Source: Bradyrhizobium sp. CB2312
GTDB taxonomy: Bacteria; Pseudomonadota; Alphaproteobacteria; Rhizobiales; Xanthobacteraceae
Direction: 5' to 3'
Assembly: GCF_029714425.1 (NCBI RefSeq)
Contig: NZ_CP121668.1
Location: 3,307,501-3,371,500, forward strand
DNA length: 64,000 nt
The position numbers and the translations under genes were made by a program. Below, one piece after another: positions 9,292 through 19,163 of the stretch. Numbering within the stretch: the stretch's first letter is position 1; the number at the start of each line of letters is the position of its first letter. The notes below the pieces were generated by a model. The model did no database searches, was not told the DNA's origin, and saw only the letters and a program-made list of their open reading frames with translations.

Positions 9292-10333
9292 GTGGAAATG
9301 ATTGTTCGCATCGGTTTGGACACGTCAACGAGCGTATTTCAGTTGCATGGCGTTGACGGGATGGAGCAGCTGGTGCTTCGGCGTAAGTTGAGGCGCGGCC
9401 AGGTTCTGGCGTTCTTCGGCCGTTTGCCGCCGGCGCTCGTCGCGATGGAGGCCTGCGGAGCATCGCACTATTGGGCGGGAGCTGCGGTCGCTGGGGCATG
9501 AGGTGGCAATGATCCCGCCGCAATATGTCAAACCCTACGTGCAGCGCGGGAAATCCGATGCGGCGGATGCGGAGGCGATTTGTGAAGCGGCCAGTCGACC
9601 GAAACTGCGGAAGAACTTCGTTTCGATCGAAAGTGCCGAGCAGCAGGGCGCACAGATGCTGACACGTGTGCGCAACCAGTTTATCGGCAGGCGCACCCAG
9701 CTCGCCAATTCGATCCGCGGCTACGCCGCAGAGGTTGGCTTTACAGCGCCCAAGGGGCTTTCGCGGCTTCCGCAACTGCTGATCGACATTCGGGCCGACG
9801 CGACCGTCCCCGATTTGGCGATGGAGTTGGTGGAGGCGCTGGCGACAGAATTGGCACGCGTCGATGATCTGATCGCCAAGCTCGACAAGAAGCTCATGCA
9901 ACTTCACAGGAGTAACGAGATGAGCCGACGACTGGCGACCATTCCAGGAGTTGGCCCGATCGGCGCGACGCTGCTGTCAATCAAGGTCGTGGATGCCCGC
10001 GGGTTCAGGTCGGCAAGAAACTTTGCCGCCTGGTTTGGCCTGACGCCAAAGAATCACTCGACGGCCGGCAAGAACCGTCTCGGTGTCATCACACGCGCTG
10101 GTGACGGCATGTTGCGAACCGTCTTGGTGGCTGGTGCGACGGCTGTGATCGCGGATGTGCGACGACGCGATCGCTCTTGGCCCTGGCTGAAAGACTTGAT
10201 CGCGCGCAAGCCGCCGAAGCTGGTGGCCATAGCGTTGGCGAACAAGCTGGCGCGGATCGCCTGGAAGCTGGTGGTTAGCGGCGAGCGGTACAGGCCCGTT
10301 AGCAGTGCCGTACCGATGCCGACGCTGACCTAG
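9292..10333 (+). pseudogene. IS110-family transposase, frameshifted
   Basis: The N-terminal part (MEMIVRIGLDTSTSVFQLHG; DEDD-type RuvC-like domain) runs from 9292 in one frame. The remainder, RELRSLGHEVAMIPPQYVKP onwards, is in another frame and ends at 10333. It includes KSDAADAEAICEAA and the transposase-20 domain (IPGVGPIGATLLSIKV, WFGLTPKNHST). The shift lies near 9478, where two bases appear missing in the run tgggcggga. Rejoined, the protein has about 347 residues, normal for IS110/IS1111. It is therefore probably inactive. Exact IS ends were not found; IS110 elements often lack long terminal repeats. Confidence 0.85.
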
Positions 10334-10639
10334 ACGTGAACGAAATACAGAGCTTGGCGCCAGGCCGGCAGGTTTGACGCTGGGGCCGGAACTTGCAGGA
10401 CAGGAAGAGGTGGTACGTTCGGCGCGAGCCGGTCATGTGAGACACTCCGCTCGGTTTACCGGCAGGAAATGCCGCTCTCGTGTTTGGATCTCACTGTCCG
10501 CGAAGCCCATCTTGGCCAGTGGTCGTAGGACCCGAAAATAGGCCGGATATATGAGCGCGAGCGATCCGAGCATGCTGCCCGAGCCAATCCTTGTAGGTCG
10601 GGGGCCGTCCACATATGAACCGAGCCGCTTTGCGTCTCG
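10334..10639. other. Segment between IS110 and group II intron; no gene
   Basis: No supported reading frame. The last 25 bases (CCGCTTTGCGTCT) match the part of repeat copy 1 just before its CGCCATGCGG block, so they are the downstream exon of the intron in copy 2. Confidence 0.45.
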
Positions 10640-10645
10640 GTAGGG

Positions 10646-10726
10646 TAGGCGCGGGACACCTCGAAGAGGATATCCCTACGCCTCCCCCCAAACCGTGCGG
10701 GCACTTTTCAATGCACACGGCTTTCC
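10646..10726 (-). ncRNA. Domains V and VI of the group II intron RNA
   Basis: Reading the minus strand, domain V spans about 10726-10687: AGCCGTGTGC, a GAAA-containing turn, then GCCCGCACGGTTT, a stem closed at both ends with the expected bulge region. Domain VI follows (GGCGTAGGGATATCCTC, TTC turn, GAGGTGTCCCGCGCC). Domain V is the catalytic metal-binding core and domain VI carries the branch-point adenosine. Both look intact. Confidence 0.75.
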
Positions 10727-12570
10727 GTACGCGCATGCTCTCGACCGGAGACGGCTGCACGGCATGACGGGCACAGGACAATGGTCTTGCGCCGCCAACC
10801 GGACCGTTTCCAGACCGTCAGCGATCCGCTTCGCAGGTCACCTAGGCGGCGGAGATGATGCATCTCGAATGGTCCTGTCGTATCGCTGCACGCTTCGCAT
10901 TTGCGGGCGTTAAGTCGATCGATCAGATCATTTGGGCGTTTGACCCACCACGCACCTGCCGTGACGTTGTCGATAGTCGGACTTGTCCAGTAGGCTCGGG
11001 TGAGATGCTTCAGTCTCCACAGCTTGATGCTGCGAAGCTTACCACGGACCACGGAGCTAACCTCGTAGTCCGTGCCTTTCCACAGCCGCGCCATGGTTTT
11101 TGCTCTCGTCGTCCGATGTCGCATCGCCAGCGTCTTCACAAGACTGCGGAACACGACAAGCTCCAGCAATCCCAAGGCGCTCTTGATGTCGTCGGCAAAC
11201 GAATGGTAGTTCGCAAACCCACGGAACTCTGAGTTATAGGCGAGGACGGTTGCAACGTCGCTGGTTACCAGGAACTGCTCGCGCGGACTGCCGGTCTTCT
11301 TGGCGAGATCGCCATAGCCGTGTTGCTTGCAGAACTTGGTGACTTCCTTGCGCGGCACCCGCAGGCTGACATTGCCGGTGGTCGGCCGACGCATCACACG
11401 CCATGTCCGTCCAGCCGGTCCTTTGCGGCTGGATTTTCGTCCAGCCCCGTAGGATGTGTATGTCGAGACGCGATAGCTCAAGAAGGTCACTCCCTTTGAA
11501 GCGGCGTGAACCCCACTTTTCTCGGGCGACACGGCGAGCTTCAAGGTCTCCGTCATGAATCGTTCGACGCAGGCCATGATCTCACACGCTTCCCGCTTGC
11601 TCCCGATCACGCCGATGAGGAAGTCGTCGGCATAGCGACAGTAGCGGAGCCTTTTGAAGTTGGGGTCCATCGGATCGACGGAAGGCACTTTCCGTCTCTC
11701 CTTATTGATGGCTTTGATCTCCGCAAATGCAGCATCGATCTCGGCCCGATCCGCGCCTGCGGCACGGAGCCGTTCAATCTTCCGGCGGAGACTGAGGACG
11801 CGCCGTTCCAGCGCCACGTAGCGCGGGAATGGACGTCGCTCACAGCCTTTGTCGAAGTTCGCCTTCATCATCTGCATGTGCTGGTCCAGCTCGTGCAGAT
11901 AGATGTTGGCGAGCAAGGGCGAGACAACGCCGCCCTGCGGCGTGCCACTGTAAGTGCGTCCGTAGACCCAATCTTCCATGTAGCCTGCTTTGAGCATTCC
12001 TTCGATCAGACCGATGAACCTATCGTCATCGATCCGCTTCCTTAGAAGCCCAAGCAGGATGTCATGGTCGATGTTGTCGAAGAACCCACGCACATCCACT
12101 TCGACCAGCCACTTGCAGCCCGTCCAACTCTTCTTGATGAGCTTGAGTGCGGTATGACAGGATCGCCCCGGGCGGAACCCATGTGATTCATTGAGGAACA
12201 CAGGTTCATAGATCGCTTCGAGTAGAATCCTGACCGCCTCCTGAACGAGCCGGTCTTCCACCGTGGGGATACCCAGCGGTCGTGTCTTGCCGTTGTCCTT
12301 CGGGATATAAACCCGCCGGACCGGCCGGAAGCGATAAGTGCCATCTGCCACGCGCCTGGCGATGTCGGCGAGCTTCTCCAGCGACATGCCGTCGAAGGTC
12401 TTGCCATCTACACCAGGCGTCAGGGCTCCCTTGTTGCGGGAGACCTTTTCGTAGGCCCACTCGAAGAGATGCGGACATCTCATCAGGCGGTGAAGGCCAT
12501 TTACGCGCTTACCCGACCGCGACAAAGTCGGCAGTGATTCAATTCTTCTCTGGATGGTAACGGCCTGCAT
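10708..12570 (-). CDS. ltrA: Group II intron reverse transcriptase/maturase with HNH endonuclease
   Basis: This 620-residue protein helps its intron splice and copies it into new DNA sites. Reverse transcriptase blocks are in order: [20 protein letters not shown] near residue 87, [47 protein letters not shown] and the catalytic YADD near residue 313. Then come the maturase (X) region and a C-terminal HNH-type domain with two CxxC pairs (CEAC, CPSC) around MHHLRRLGD. No stop or frameshift interrupts it, so it may be active. The C-terminus overlaps domain V, as in many bacterial introns. Confidence 0.95.
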   Translation of the reverse strand: MQAVTIQRRIESLPTLSRSGKRVNGLHRLMRCPHLFEWAYEKVSRNKGALTPGVDGKTFDGMSLEKLADIARRVADGTYRFRPVRRVYIPKDNGKTRPLGIPTVEDRLVQEAVRILLEAIYEPVFLNESHGFRPGRSCHTALKLIKKSWTGCKWLVEVDVRGFFDNIDHDILLGLLRKRIDDDRFIGLIEGMLKAGYMEDWVYGRTYSGTPQGGVVSPLLANIYLHELDQHMQMMKANFDKGCERRPFPRYVALERRVLSLRRKIERLRAAGADRAEIDAAFAEIKAINKERRKVPSVDPMDPNFKRLRYCRYADDFLIGVIGSKREACEIMACVERFMTETLKLAVSPEKSGVHAASKGVTFLSYRVSTYTSYGAGRKSSRKGPAGRTWRVMRRPTTGNVSLRVPRKEVTKFCKQHGYGDLAKKTGSPREQFLVTSDVATVLAYNSEFRGFANYHSFADDIKSALGLLELVVFRSLVKTLAMRHRTTRAKTMARLWKGTDYEVSSVVRGKLRSIKLWRLKHLTRAYWTSPTIDNVTAGAWWVKRPNDLIDRLNARKCEACSDTTGPFEMHHLRRLGDLRSGSLTVWKRSGWRRKTIVLCPSCRAAVSGREHARTESRVH

Positions 12571-13195
12571 CAGCAGAACCTTTCCGTCGAAGAATCTCTT
12601 CTACGCATACTGCACATGCCGTTATTCGCGGCATCGTCCTTCCCCCGATCGGAGGCGCTTTCGGTCCGGTCGCCCGGCCTTATACGCATGATCGTCCGCC
12701 TCGCGGCGGCTGTCCCGGCCATTACGCCGGGCATTTGGGTACTATGACGGCTCCGTCGCCATACAGGTCCTCGAAAGAACCTGTTGTAGGCGATCCCGTA
12801 GTTACGTGTGTGGGGAGTCGCGGTGTGTTTAGGTGTCCCATTCGTCTCCTTGACCCACGGATGGTGGTCGTCCCACGCGGACTGGTGGCAATTCGCACTG
12901 GCCGGTGCGATCCGCCCCGCGCGGCGTAGCGTGTCAGCCGCGTTCGCTACTGCCAGCCCTTTGGCGACTGGAAACTGGGATTCAGGCAATACAGCTTTCA
13001 CCATGCACACCTTACTCTGTGCTCTCCACCGGGCTGCGGCGCCCGATTTCGAGACGTTTCCCGGCATGCTCTGGTCCCGTTCCTCTTTCGAGGTCTCAGT
13101 CGTTTCCGACACCGGTAAGCCGGGTAAGTAAGAGCCCAACCAGCAGGCTCCATTCTTTCGAACACTCCCTTCTTCTTCACGCCACAACGGCGCAC

Positions 13196-13330
13196 GCCAT
13201 ACGGCTTCGATCCTTCGCGCCAGGAGATGCGGAGCTCCTCGCCGGGGGCACTCGGGAAAGGGGCTCGCCTGCAGCGATCGCTATCACTGCCCCGTTCCCG
13301 GGTGCCCTCTTAACCGGTCTTCTCTAACCG
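13196..13330 (+). repeat. Dispersed non-coding repeat, copy 2 (split by intron and IS110)
   Basis: Starting at CCATACGGCTTCGATCC this region matches copy 1 at about 7487 over roughly 125 bases (about 80 percent by eye). Its left continuation lies at 10615-10639 beyond the group II intron. Its right continuation lies at 14728-14790 beyond the IS110 element. It therefore records two independent insertions into one repeat. Confidence 0.6.
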
Positions 13331-14724
13331 GGGTTGAGACGTCAAGCATCAAATCTCATCCAATTATCGCATTGCCGTTCTGCCTTCTAATCCTACCGTG
13401 GTGTCAAGCGATCCGGCGATCGCGCTTCTCTTCGAGGTCGGAATCCCCGCCTCATGATGATGTTCGTGAAGAAGTGGCGGGACCATCTCGGGGACGCAGT
13501 CGCGGGGTAATTTGCTCACGCTGCAGACCGGTTATCACCCTCGCCATTCCTCGTCCTGCCGGACTCCTTGACAGCCTCGCGGCCGTGTTCTGTTGATCAG
13601 TGCAATCGGGTGTCAGGCTGCCGCTGCGGCCTCTGATTTCTCCCACCGGAAGTCGCTGCCGTCGCACCACATACGGTGCAGGATGACTGATATCTTGCGA
13701 GCCACCGCGACCAGCGCATTTTTCATGGAACTTCGCTTGGCGATGCGGATGCCCCATGCCTTTAGCGAACACCACCGTCTTGTGTTGACCATCAATGAAT
13801 GAGCGGCTTCGAAGAGGTGTTCTCGAGCAAAGGCATCGCCGCATCGGGTGATACGCCCGTTGTAGTCGACCTCTCCGGACGCGTATTTGCCTGGGGTCAG
13901 TCCAAGATGGACGCCAACGTGCCGGGATTTACGGAAGCGGCCTGGGTCATCGATGGTCGTCTTGAATGCCAATGCTGTCAGGGGGCCAACGCCAGGAACC
14001 GTCATGAACCGGCGGCAAGTAGCATCGCTACGAACCAGGCGCCCAATCAGGCGCGTCAACACGCGTGCTTGTTCGCCGAGTATGCGCCGAGCTTCCAGCA
14101 ATGGAACCACGAGGGCCTGTAAATCTCCGTCATCCAAGATAAGCTCGCGTACACGCTCTTCAAAGCGGCTTTGGCCGATAAGACCCACTTTGAATCCGAA
14201 GGTTCGAAGTGCCGCCCGAATATGATTGTTGAGGTCGCGTTGCTTGTCGAGCAGGCACCGGCGACTGCCCATCAGAGCTCGGAGCTTTTGGCTGCCTTCA
14301 GATTTGATGTGAACCGCCTTAAACCACCCTGTTCGCATCATTTGCGCAAGCGCACGAGCATCGTTGCGGTCCGTCTTGACAGTTTGAGCTTGCATCACGC
14401 TCTTTGCGTGCCGGGTCTCAACACAAATGACGGGTAATCCGCCTTCCGAAAGCCCCTTGTGCAGCCAGGAGGAACATTGGCCGGCTTCTAGCCCAATGCG
14501 CTGCAAAGCGAAGCGGGTGTTTCTTAGCCAAGAAATTAGCGCCTCGGGTTCGGTATCCGTCACTCCTTCCCGGACGATATTTCCATCTCGATCAACGATG
14601 CAGATCGCGGTGCGCTTCAAAGACACGTCGAGTCCAGCGAAGTAATTCATCAGGATCTCCAGCTCATCTTGTTGGGCGAATCGATCGGCGTATTATGCGC
14701 CCGAGTGGTCGGTGCCCGGTTACT
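13331..14724 (-). mobile_element. IS110-family insertion sequence (approximate ends)
   Basis: The limits come from comparison with repeat copy 1. The repeat stops near TTAACCGGTCT at about 13325 and resumes at TTGTCGCTGCACTCGG near 14728. About 1.4 kb is inserted and holds one intact IS110 transposase gene. No inverted repeats or target duplication were seen, which is normal for the IS110 family, so the exact ends are uncertain by several tens of bases. Confidence 0.6.
13613..14650 (-). CDS. IS110-family transposase (intact)
   Basis: This 345-residue DEDD transposase begins MNYFAGLDVSLKRTAICIVD, with the first catalytic aspartate in GLDVS. KTDRNDARALAQMMRTGW follows near residue 93 with the further acidic residues, and the C-terminal transposase-20 domain shows VPGVGPLTALAFKTTID and HLGLTPGKYASGEVD near residues 220-265. 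It is uninterrupted and of normal length, unlike the IS110 transposase at 9.3 kb, and belongs to a clearly different subgroup. Confidence 0.95.
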   Translation of the reverse strand: MNYFAGLDVSLKRTAICIVDRDGNIVREGVTDTEPEALISWLRNTRFALQRIGLEAGQCSSWLHKGLSEGGLPVICVETRHAKSVMQAQTVKTDRNDARALAQMMRTGWFKAVHIKSEGSQKLRALMGSRRCLLDKQRDLNNHIRAALRTFGFKVGLIGQSRFEERVRELILDDGDLQALVVPLLEARRILGEQARVLTRLIGRLVRSDATCRRFMTVPGVGPLTALAFKTTIDDPGRFRKSRHVGVHLGLTPGKYASGEVDYNGRITRCGDAFAREHLFEAAHSLMVNTRRWCSLKAWGIRIAKRSSMKNALVAVARKISVILHRMWCDGSDFRWEKSEAAAAA

Positions 14725-15058
14725 TCATCTTGTCGCTGCACTCGGTCCCGCGTGCCGCCTTCGGCGTCGCTATGCTCACGCTCCTGCGGGTGCCATTTTG
14801 CGTTGAGGCGATGCGCCTTTGGCGCACGCCTGGTCGGGCCTGCGGTCCTAAAGCACCTCAAGGCCAAGTCCCGACGAATCGAAGACGGCGCGCGTCGCAG
14901 ATTCTGCGTTCTGTCGTTTGTGTGCGTGCGACGCTCTCGCAAATCACGCGGCGTCGACTAGCCCTGAAGAGGCTGAGAGTAAGAGCTTCGGCAGGGTTTT
15001 GCCGCAACGGGTTACAGGCTCCGAGAGAGGCTCGCGGCGCCCGTCGCGGAGACCCGCG
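14725..15058 (+). other. Right part of repeat copy 2 and leader before the ArdC stub; no gene
   Basis: Bases 14728-14790 resume the dispersed repeat (GTCGCTGCACTCGG). The remainder is GC-rich, without a credible gene, and leads into the ATG at 15059. The purine-rich GGAGACCCGCG just before that ATG could serve as a ribosome-binding site. Confidence 0.45.
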
Positions 15059-15193
15059 ATGTCCAGACACTATCTTCGGACGCGCACCGGCCAGGACCGG
15101 ACAAGCCTTGACGACGAAATCACCAACAGGATCGTCGCTGAACGTGATGACGGCCGAGTGCCGTGGCTGCAGCCCTGGGCACCGCCGCGGTGA
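15059..15193 (+). pseudogene. ArdC-type antirestriction protein, N-terminal stub
   Basis: The 44-residue frame reads SLDDEITNRIVAERDDGRVP then WLQPW. This is the start of the N-terminal single-strand DNA-binding domain of ArdC-like antirestriction proteins, which protect entering DNA. Full-length ArdC relatives have about 300 residues with a zincin-like metallopeptidase domain. Here a stop follows directly after WAPPR and the rest is missing. The next 200 bases lead into the strawberry-notch gene, so most of ardC has been deleted. Confidence 0.65.
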
Positions 15194-15390
15194 AGACGTC
15201 GTTGAGTGACACAGAGCGGGATCGCTCCGGCCGTCCCGCAGTTGCTCGGGGAGCGGTGTGTAACGCCGGTCCCTATTTTTATGAGCGAGCGCCGAGAGGG
15301 AGAGGGGGGCCGGGAAGGTTTGAATCGCCCTGGTCTTAAGGAGAGCGCCGCGCGGTTCGACCGGTTCCTGCTCTCCCGAGATATCCTGTC

Positions 15391-16710
15391 ATGACTGAAT
15401 CTCTCGCGTGCGGCGCCGCCGCCCCGCCGCTTTCGATGCGTGCCGCTGCAAGTCTCACCTCTGCTGCCGTCAGGGCCGCCCGACAGCTTTTGACCGATCT
15501 CGAACACGGCTGCCGCATCGATGCCGCCGTCCTGCGTGGCGCCATGGAAGCTGCATTTGGTGCCTCCGAAGCGGCAGGCGGCTGGAATTGGAAGACCACC
15601 TATGACCTGTGCGAGGCGGCAACCGTTCTCTTTCTTCGCAAGTTCGGCCCAGCCATGCGCGCCAAGGCAGGCTCGAAGGCCGCCATGCTGCCGATGCTCG
15701 CGAGAATCGCAATCTGTCTGCCGGCGCATACGCGGCGTTCCGAGGTCAGCCTGGGGTTTCAGCAATTCTCGACGCCGATCTCGCTTGGACTGGCCGCATG
15801 CACCGCAGCTGGTATTACGACTGCCGACCGCGTTCTGGAACCTTCCGCGGTGACCGGGTTACTCGCCATCTTAGCCGAGCGCGCCGGCGGCTCTCTGGTA
15901 TTGAACGAGTTGGTCGAAAAACGCGGTGCGTTGCTGGATCATTTGTTTGTCAACGTCGAGGTTACGCGGTTGGACGCCGCGCAGATCATTGATCACCTGG
16001 ACGCGAGCGTTGTGCCGAGCGTCGTTCTGATGAACCCGCCGTTCTCCGCGGCGGCGAATGCGCAGCGCGACTGGTCCGCGCTCGGAATGGAGCGGTTGCC
16101 GGTCACACCTCTGCGGTTTCGCCAGGGCACCGCGATCCGGCTTTCGGAAGGCATCCCATTTACCACCTATGCCACGCTACGGACCGATGAGCGTGGCGAA
16201 AAGCTTTCGCGTGGCAAGCAGATCGTTGAATGGTTGGGCTCGGACTTCGACGGAATGATCGTCGTCGACGAGGGCCACGCCATACAGAATGCGGTCGGAG
16301 GCAGGGGCGAGCGCGGCGACCAGGCGGCCTCTCAGCAGGGGCGTGCGGGCCTGAGGCTTCAGCACGCCTTGCCGAATGCACGCGTGGTTTATGTGTGGGC
16401 GACCGGGGCCACCACGGTTCATGACCTCGCTTATGCCCAACGCGTCGGCCTTTGGGGCGGCGCCGACTTCCCTTTCGCCACACGCGTCGAGCTCGTCGAA
16501 GCGATCGAGCAGGGCGGCGTCGCGGCCATGGAGGTGCTGGCGCCCGACCTCACGATGCCCGACCGTCACCGGCCTTACGGCCTCTTTGGGGAGATCATCT
16601 CCTGGAAGCTGCGCATGTTCGTGCCCACGGACGCCGGCGGCGTCGAGACCCTTTCGAAGGTGCTCGACACGCATCCGGTAGCGCGCACCAGTGCGCGGGA
16701 GGCCGCGTGA
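15391..16710 (+). CDS. Strawberry-notch-like NTPase/methyltransferase protein, internally shortened
   Basis: Full-length relatives on rhizobial ICEs and plasmids have about 1400 residues and join an N6-methyltransferase-like domain to a strawberry-notch helicase domain. Here 439 residues keep an N-terminal part with LEPSAVTGLLAILAERAGG and the NPPF methyltransferase motif near residue 214, then jump to helicase sequence (PFTTYATLR, VVDEGHAIQNA as Walker B, ATGATTVHDLAYAQR) and finally to a short tail. Most of the methyltransferase, the Walker A region and the second helicase half are absent although the frame stays open. It is probably non-functional. The stop overlaps the next ATG (TGATG). 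Confidence 0.65.
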   Translation: MTESLACGAAAPPLSMRAAASLTSAAVRAARQLLTDLEHGCRIDAAVLRGAMEAAFGASEAAGGWNWKTTYDLCEAATVLFLRKFGPAMRAKAGSKAAMLPMLARIAICLPAHTRRSEVSLGFQQFSTPISLGLAACTAAGITTADRVLEPSAVTGLLAILAERAGGSLVLNELVEKRGALLDHLFVNVEVTRLDAAQIIDHLDASVVPSVVLMNPPFSAAANAQRDWSALGMERLPVTPLRFRQGTAIRLSEGIPFTTYATLRTDERGEKLSRGKQIVEWLGSDFDGMIVVDEGHAIQNAVGGRGERGDQAASQQGRAGLRLQHALPNARVVYVWATGATTVHDLAYAQRVGLWGGADFPFATRVELVEAIEQGGVAAMEVLAPDLTMPDRHRPYGLFGEIISWKLRMFVPTDAGGVETLSKVLDTHPVARTSAREAA

Positions 16711-17771
16711 TGTCCCCCGTGCCTTGCGAACTGGCACGCCGCCTCGCGCGCGAGGCCGAGGCAGTGTGCCGATACTATCTCTCCAATGGCAAGCGGGCGG
16801 GGCGGTACTGGGTGGTCGGCGACGTCCGCAACACGCCGGGTCGCTCGATGTTCGTGCGGCTCCAGGAATCACCGAAGAGCCCCGCCGGCAAGTGGACTGA
16901 CGCTGCGACCGGGGAGCATGGCGACCTCCTTGACATCATCCGCGAATGCCGGGGTTTGCGCGACTTCAGCGAAGCAGCCGAGGAAGCGAGGCGGTTTCTG
17001 AAGCTGCCTCGTCCTGAGCTGCAGCTAGCCTCGAAACCCGTTCGTTCGACGACGCCGAGTCGATCTAAGCAAGCCGCCCGTCGGCTCTTTGCGATATCGA
17101 GCCCGATCGAGGGGACCGTGGTCGAAACGTATTTGCGGCGTCGCGGAATAGCCCGCGTCCACCATGGTGGCAGCCTGCGCTTCCACCCTCGTTGCTTCTA
17201 TCGACCGGATGAGCATCTACCGACCGAAACTTGGCCGGCGATGATTGCCTGCGTCACCGACCTCGAGGAGCGGATCACCGGCGTGCACCGAACCTGGCTC
17301 GATCCAGACGGCTTTGATCGCATTCGTCTCGGCAAGGCCCCGGTCGATACGCCACGACGCGCCATGGGCAACTTGCTCGGCAACGCCGTCCGTTTCGGCG
17401 TGGTCGATGACGTGCTTGCTGCCGGCGAGGGGATCGAGACCATGCTGTCGCTGCGCTACGCGCTGCCGACGTTGCCAATGGCCGCTGCGCTTTCGGCTAA
17501 TCACCTCGCAGCCATGTTGCTGCCATCTGGTCTGCGTCGGCTCTATATCGCCCGCGATAACGATGCTGCCGGAGATGCCGTACAGGCGATTCTCACCCAG
17601 CGAGCGGAAGCCGTCGGCATTGAAGCGATCGCACTGTCGCCTCGGCTGCGCGACTTCAACGAAGATCTCCACACCTTCGGGGTCGATGCCCTCCGAGCAC
17701 GCTTGCGGCTTCAACTCGTACCGGAGGATGTCGTCCGTTTCCTGCATTCTCCGGTAGTTGGCGCGGAATAG
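16710..17771 (+). CDS. Toprim-domain protein (primase-like)
   Basis: This 353-residue protein has an N-terminal region typical of ICE/plasmid primase-like proteins (RAGRYWVVGDVRNTPGRSMF, then WTDAATGEHGDLLDIIRE). The C-terminal Toprim domain has GEGIETMLSLRYALP near residue 236 carrying the glutamate, and IARDNDAAGDAVQ near residue 277 carrying the D-x-D pair. Toprim domains bind magnesium for nucleotidyl transfer, so a role in priming DNA after transfer is likely but inferred. It starts on the stop of the strawberry-notch gene (TGATG), so the two are coupled. Confidence 0.85.
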   Translation: MSPVPCELARRLAREAEAVCRYYLSNGKRAGRYWVVGDVRNTPGRSMFVRLQESPKSPAGKWTDAATGEHGDLLDIIRECRGLRDFSEAAEEARRFLKLPRPELQLASKPVRSTTPSRSKQAARRLFAISSPIEGTVVETYLRRRGIARVHHGGSLRFHPRCFYRPDEHLPTETWPAMIACVTDLEERITGVHRTWLDPDGFDRIRLGKAPVDTPRRAMGNLLGNAVRFGVVDDVLAAGEGIETMLSLRYALPTLPMAAALSANHLAAMLLPSGLRRLYIARDNDAAGDAVQAILTQRAEAVGIEAIALSPRLRDFNEDLHTFGVDALRARLRLQLVPEDVVRFLHSPVVGAE

Positions 17772-17955
17772 CCGGGGCGCTTCGATCGGTCTCGAGAGAT
17801 CGGTCGCGGCGAGGCCAATGCCGGGAGAGACGCGACCACGGCCTTCTAGAGGGCGATCGGACGGCAAGCGGCTCGGGCCGGCAATGGCTGCGACCGGCTA
17901 TTTTCCGCCGCGCGCCGGCAATGAGAGTACACATTATCTATATCAGCGCTTTGCA

Positions 17956-18103
17956 TCGCGAAGCAAAATAGCCGGCCTCCGCCATCCTCCGCTGCGCTTC
18001 GGCCCTCCGCTCTGCTCCGGGTTCTGGCCCGTTCCGCCTGCCGTCTGAGTGATCGCCACGAAGGCCGCGATGGTCGCGGCCGAGCCGGCAAAGGATCGCC
18101 TCC
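17956..18103 (+). promoter_or_regulatory. Shared structured leader A, upstream of the DUF2493 gene
   Basis: This 150-base GC-rich leader shares blocks with the leader of the DUF736 gene at 20038-20176: a TCGCGA block, TCCTCCGCTGCGCT, GATCGCCA, then GAGGCCGCG-like sequence. Its 3' end holds a perfect hairpin, GGCCGCGA (18063-18070), TGG, TCGCGGCC (18074-18081), 22 bases before the ATG. A role in controlling translation or transcript stability is inferred. Confidence 0.45.
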
Positions 18104-19027
18104 ATGACCGACCACCATGACATCGAACCGCCGCACGCCGCATCTGCGACCGAACACGTTCTTACCGAATTACAGCTCTTCGGTTACCGCCCCTTCGACG
18201 ACCAGCCAGATCCACGGCCGCTTCCCGAGGGCAGGATCATTACCGGTGCCGTCGCTGACATCTTCGATGCCCTGGTAGCCACGTTGAGAGACACGCGGCT
18301 CGAGCCGGACCTCGACGATCTTCTCTGGTCGACTGTCAACCTATTCCATCGTGCCGTCGACCGCATCGGTCGCCAACTCGACGACAACGAACAGGCGCAA
18401 CAGAAGAGTCAGCGCGAGCAGGACGGCTCCGAAGTTCGATCAGTCGAACTCGAACGCGTGACGGCGGAAGGCATCACACTGATTGAGCGCCGCAATTGCC
18501 TGGAACTCTTCCGTGACCAGGCCGTCGAACGCTTCGAGACTTACACCGGTTCATTCTGGCGCCCCCGATCGGGATCGTTGGTGAATCACCGCACGCTGAC
18601 CGCAGCGATGATCGACTCCCGCGACTTCATTGCGGCCAAGCGCCGCGCCGAGACCGAGGTCATGTTGCCGGCTGGTCCGAAGATCGCGTTTACCGGCGGG
18701 CTCGATTTCAACGACCACAACCTCATCTGGGACCGCCTCGACAAGGTTCACGCCAAGCATCCTGACATGGTCCTGCTGCACGGCGGCTCCCCGAAGGGAG
18801 CCGAACTGATCGCCTCCAAATGGGCGGCGACCCGCAAGGTGCCTCAAGTCGCTTTCAAGCCAGACTGGACGAAACATGCCAAGGCAGCGCCGTTCAAGCG
18901 CAACGACGCCATACTTGAACTCCTGCTGACCGGCGTCATGCACTTCCCGGGCACGGGAATCCAGGACAACCTCGCCGACAAGGCGAAGCGTCTCGGCATT
19001 CCCGTATGGAGGTTCGGCGGAGCGTGA
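18104..19027 (+). CDS. DUF2493-domain protein
   Basis: This 307-residue protein carries at its C-terminal half the DUF2493 fold (KIAFTGGLDFNDHNLIWDRL, then VLLHGGSPKGAELIASKWA near residues 225-245), which resembles the SLOG/Rossmann nucleotide-binding superfamily. The N-terminal half is helical and charged. Homologues accompany DUF736 and Toprim genes on rhizobial ICEs and plasmids; their biochemical role is unknown. A SLOG-type domain suggests it binds a nucleotide ligand, which is inference. The hairpin leader lies directly upstream. Confidence 0.8.
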   Translation: MTDHHDIEPPHAASATEHVLTELQLFGYRPFDDQPDPRPLPEGRIITGAVADIFDALVATLRDTRLEPDLDDLLWSTVNLFHRAVDRIGRQLDDNEQAQQKSQREQDGSEVRSVELERVTAEGITLIERRNCLELFRDQAVERFETYTGSFWRPRSGSLVNHRTLTAAMIDSRDFIAAKRRAETEVMLPAGPKIAFTGGLDFNDHNLIWDRLDKVHAKHPDMVLLHGGSPKGAELIASKWAATRKVPQVAFKPDWTKHAKAAPFKRNDAILELLLTGVMHFPGTGIQDNLADKAKRLGIPVWRFGGA

Positions 19028-19053
19028 GCGCCGTTTGCTCACTAATAAAACAA

Positions 19054-19080
19054 GGTGGAGTTGCACGCCGCAACTCCGCC
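19054..19080 (+). other. Strong hairpin after the DUF2493 gene
   Basis: GGTGGAGTTGC and GCAACTCCGCC pair almost perfectly across a 5-base loop. No T-run follows, so it is not a classical terminator; it may stabilise the mRNA end or belong to the next gene's leader. Confidence 0.4.
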
Positions 19081-19163
19081 TCGTTTCGATATTACGGCCG
19101 AAGTTGCGCCGCGGTGGTGGTGGAAGGCGCGACCGTTATATCTTTGCACATGGAGCCACCACC

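Larger units (their letters stand above)
10640..13195 (-). mobile_element. Group II intron with its own reverse transcriptase
   Basis: On the minus strand the intron begins with the canonical GTGCG at 13195 and ends with CTAC at about 10640. It encloses a 620-residue intron-encoded protein and has domain V and VI structures at its 3' end. Comparison with the uninterrupted repeat at about 7465-7510 supports both ends: exon 1 ends ...CGTATGGC and exon 2 begins near CGAGACGCAAAGC. The total is about 2556 nt. The folded 5' part, 12571-13195, holds domain I and has no protein of its own. The intron sits in a non-coding repeat rather than in a gene, so splicing would be harmless to the host. Confidence 0.85.

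Noticed and set aside
12570..13187. 205-codon frame upstream of the intron reverse transcriptase gene
   Set aside because: The region is the structured 5' part of the group II intron; codon pattern and composition do not resemble a protein.
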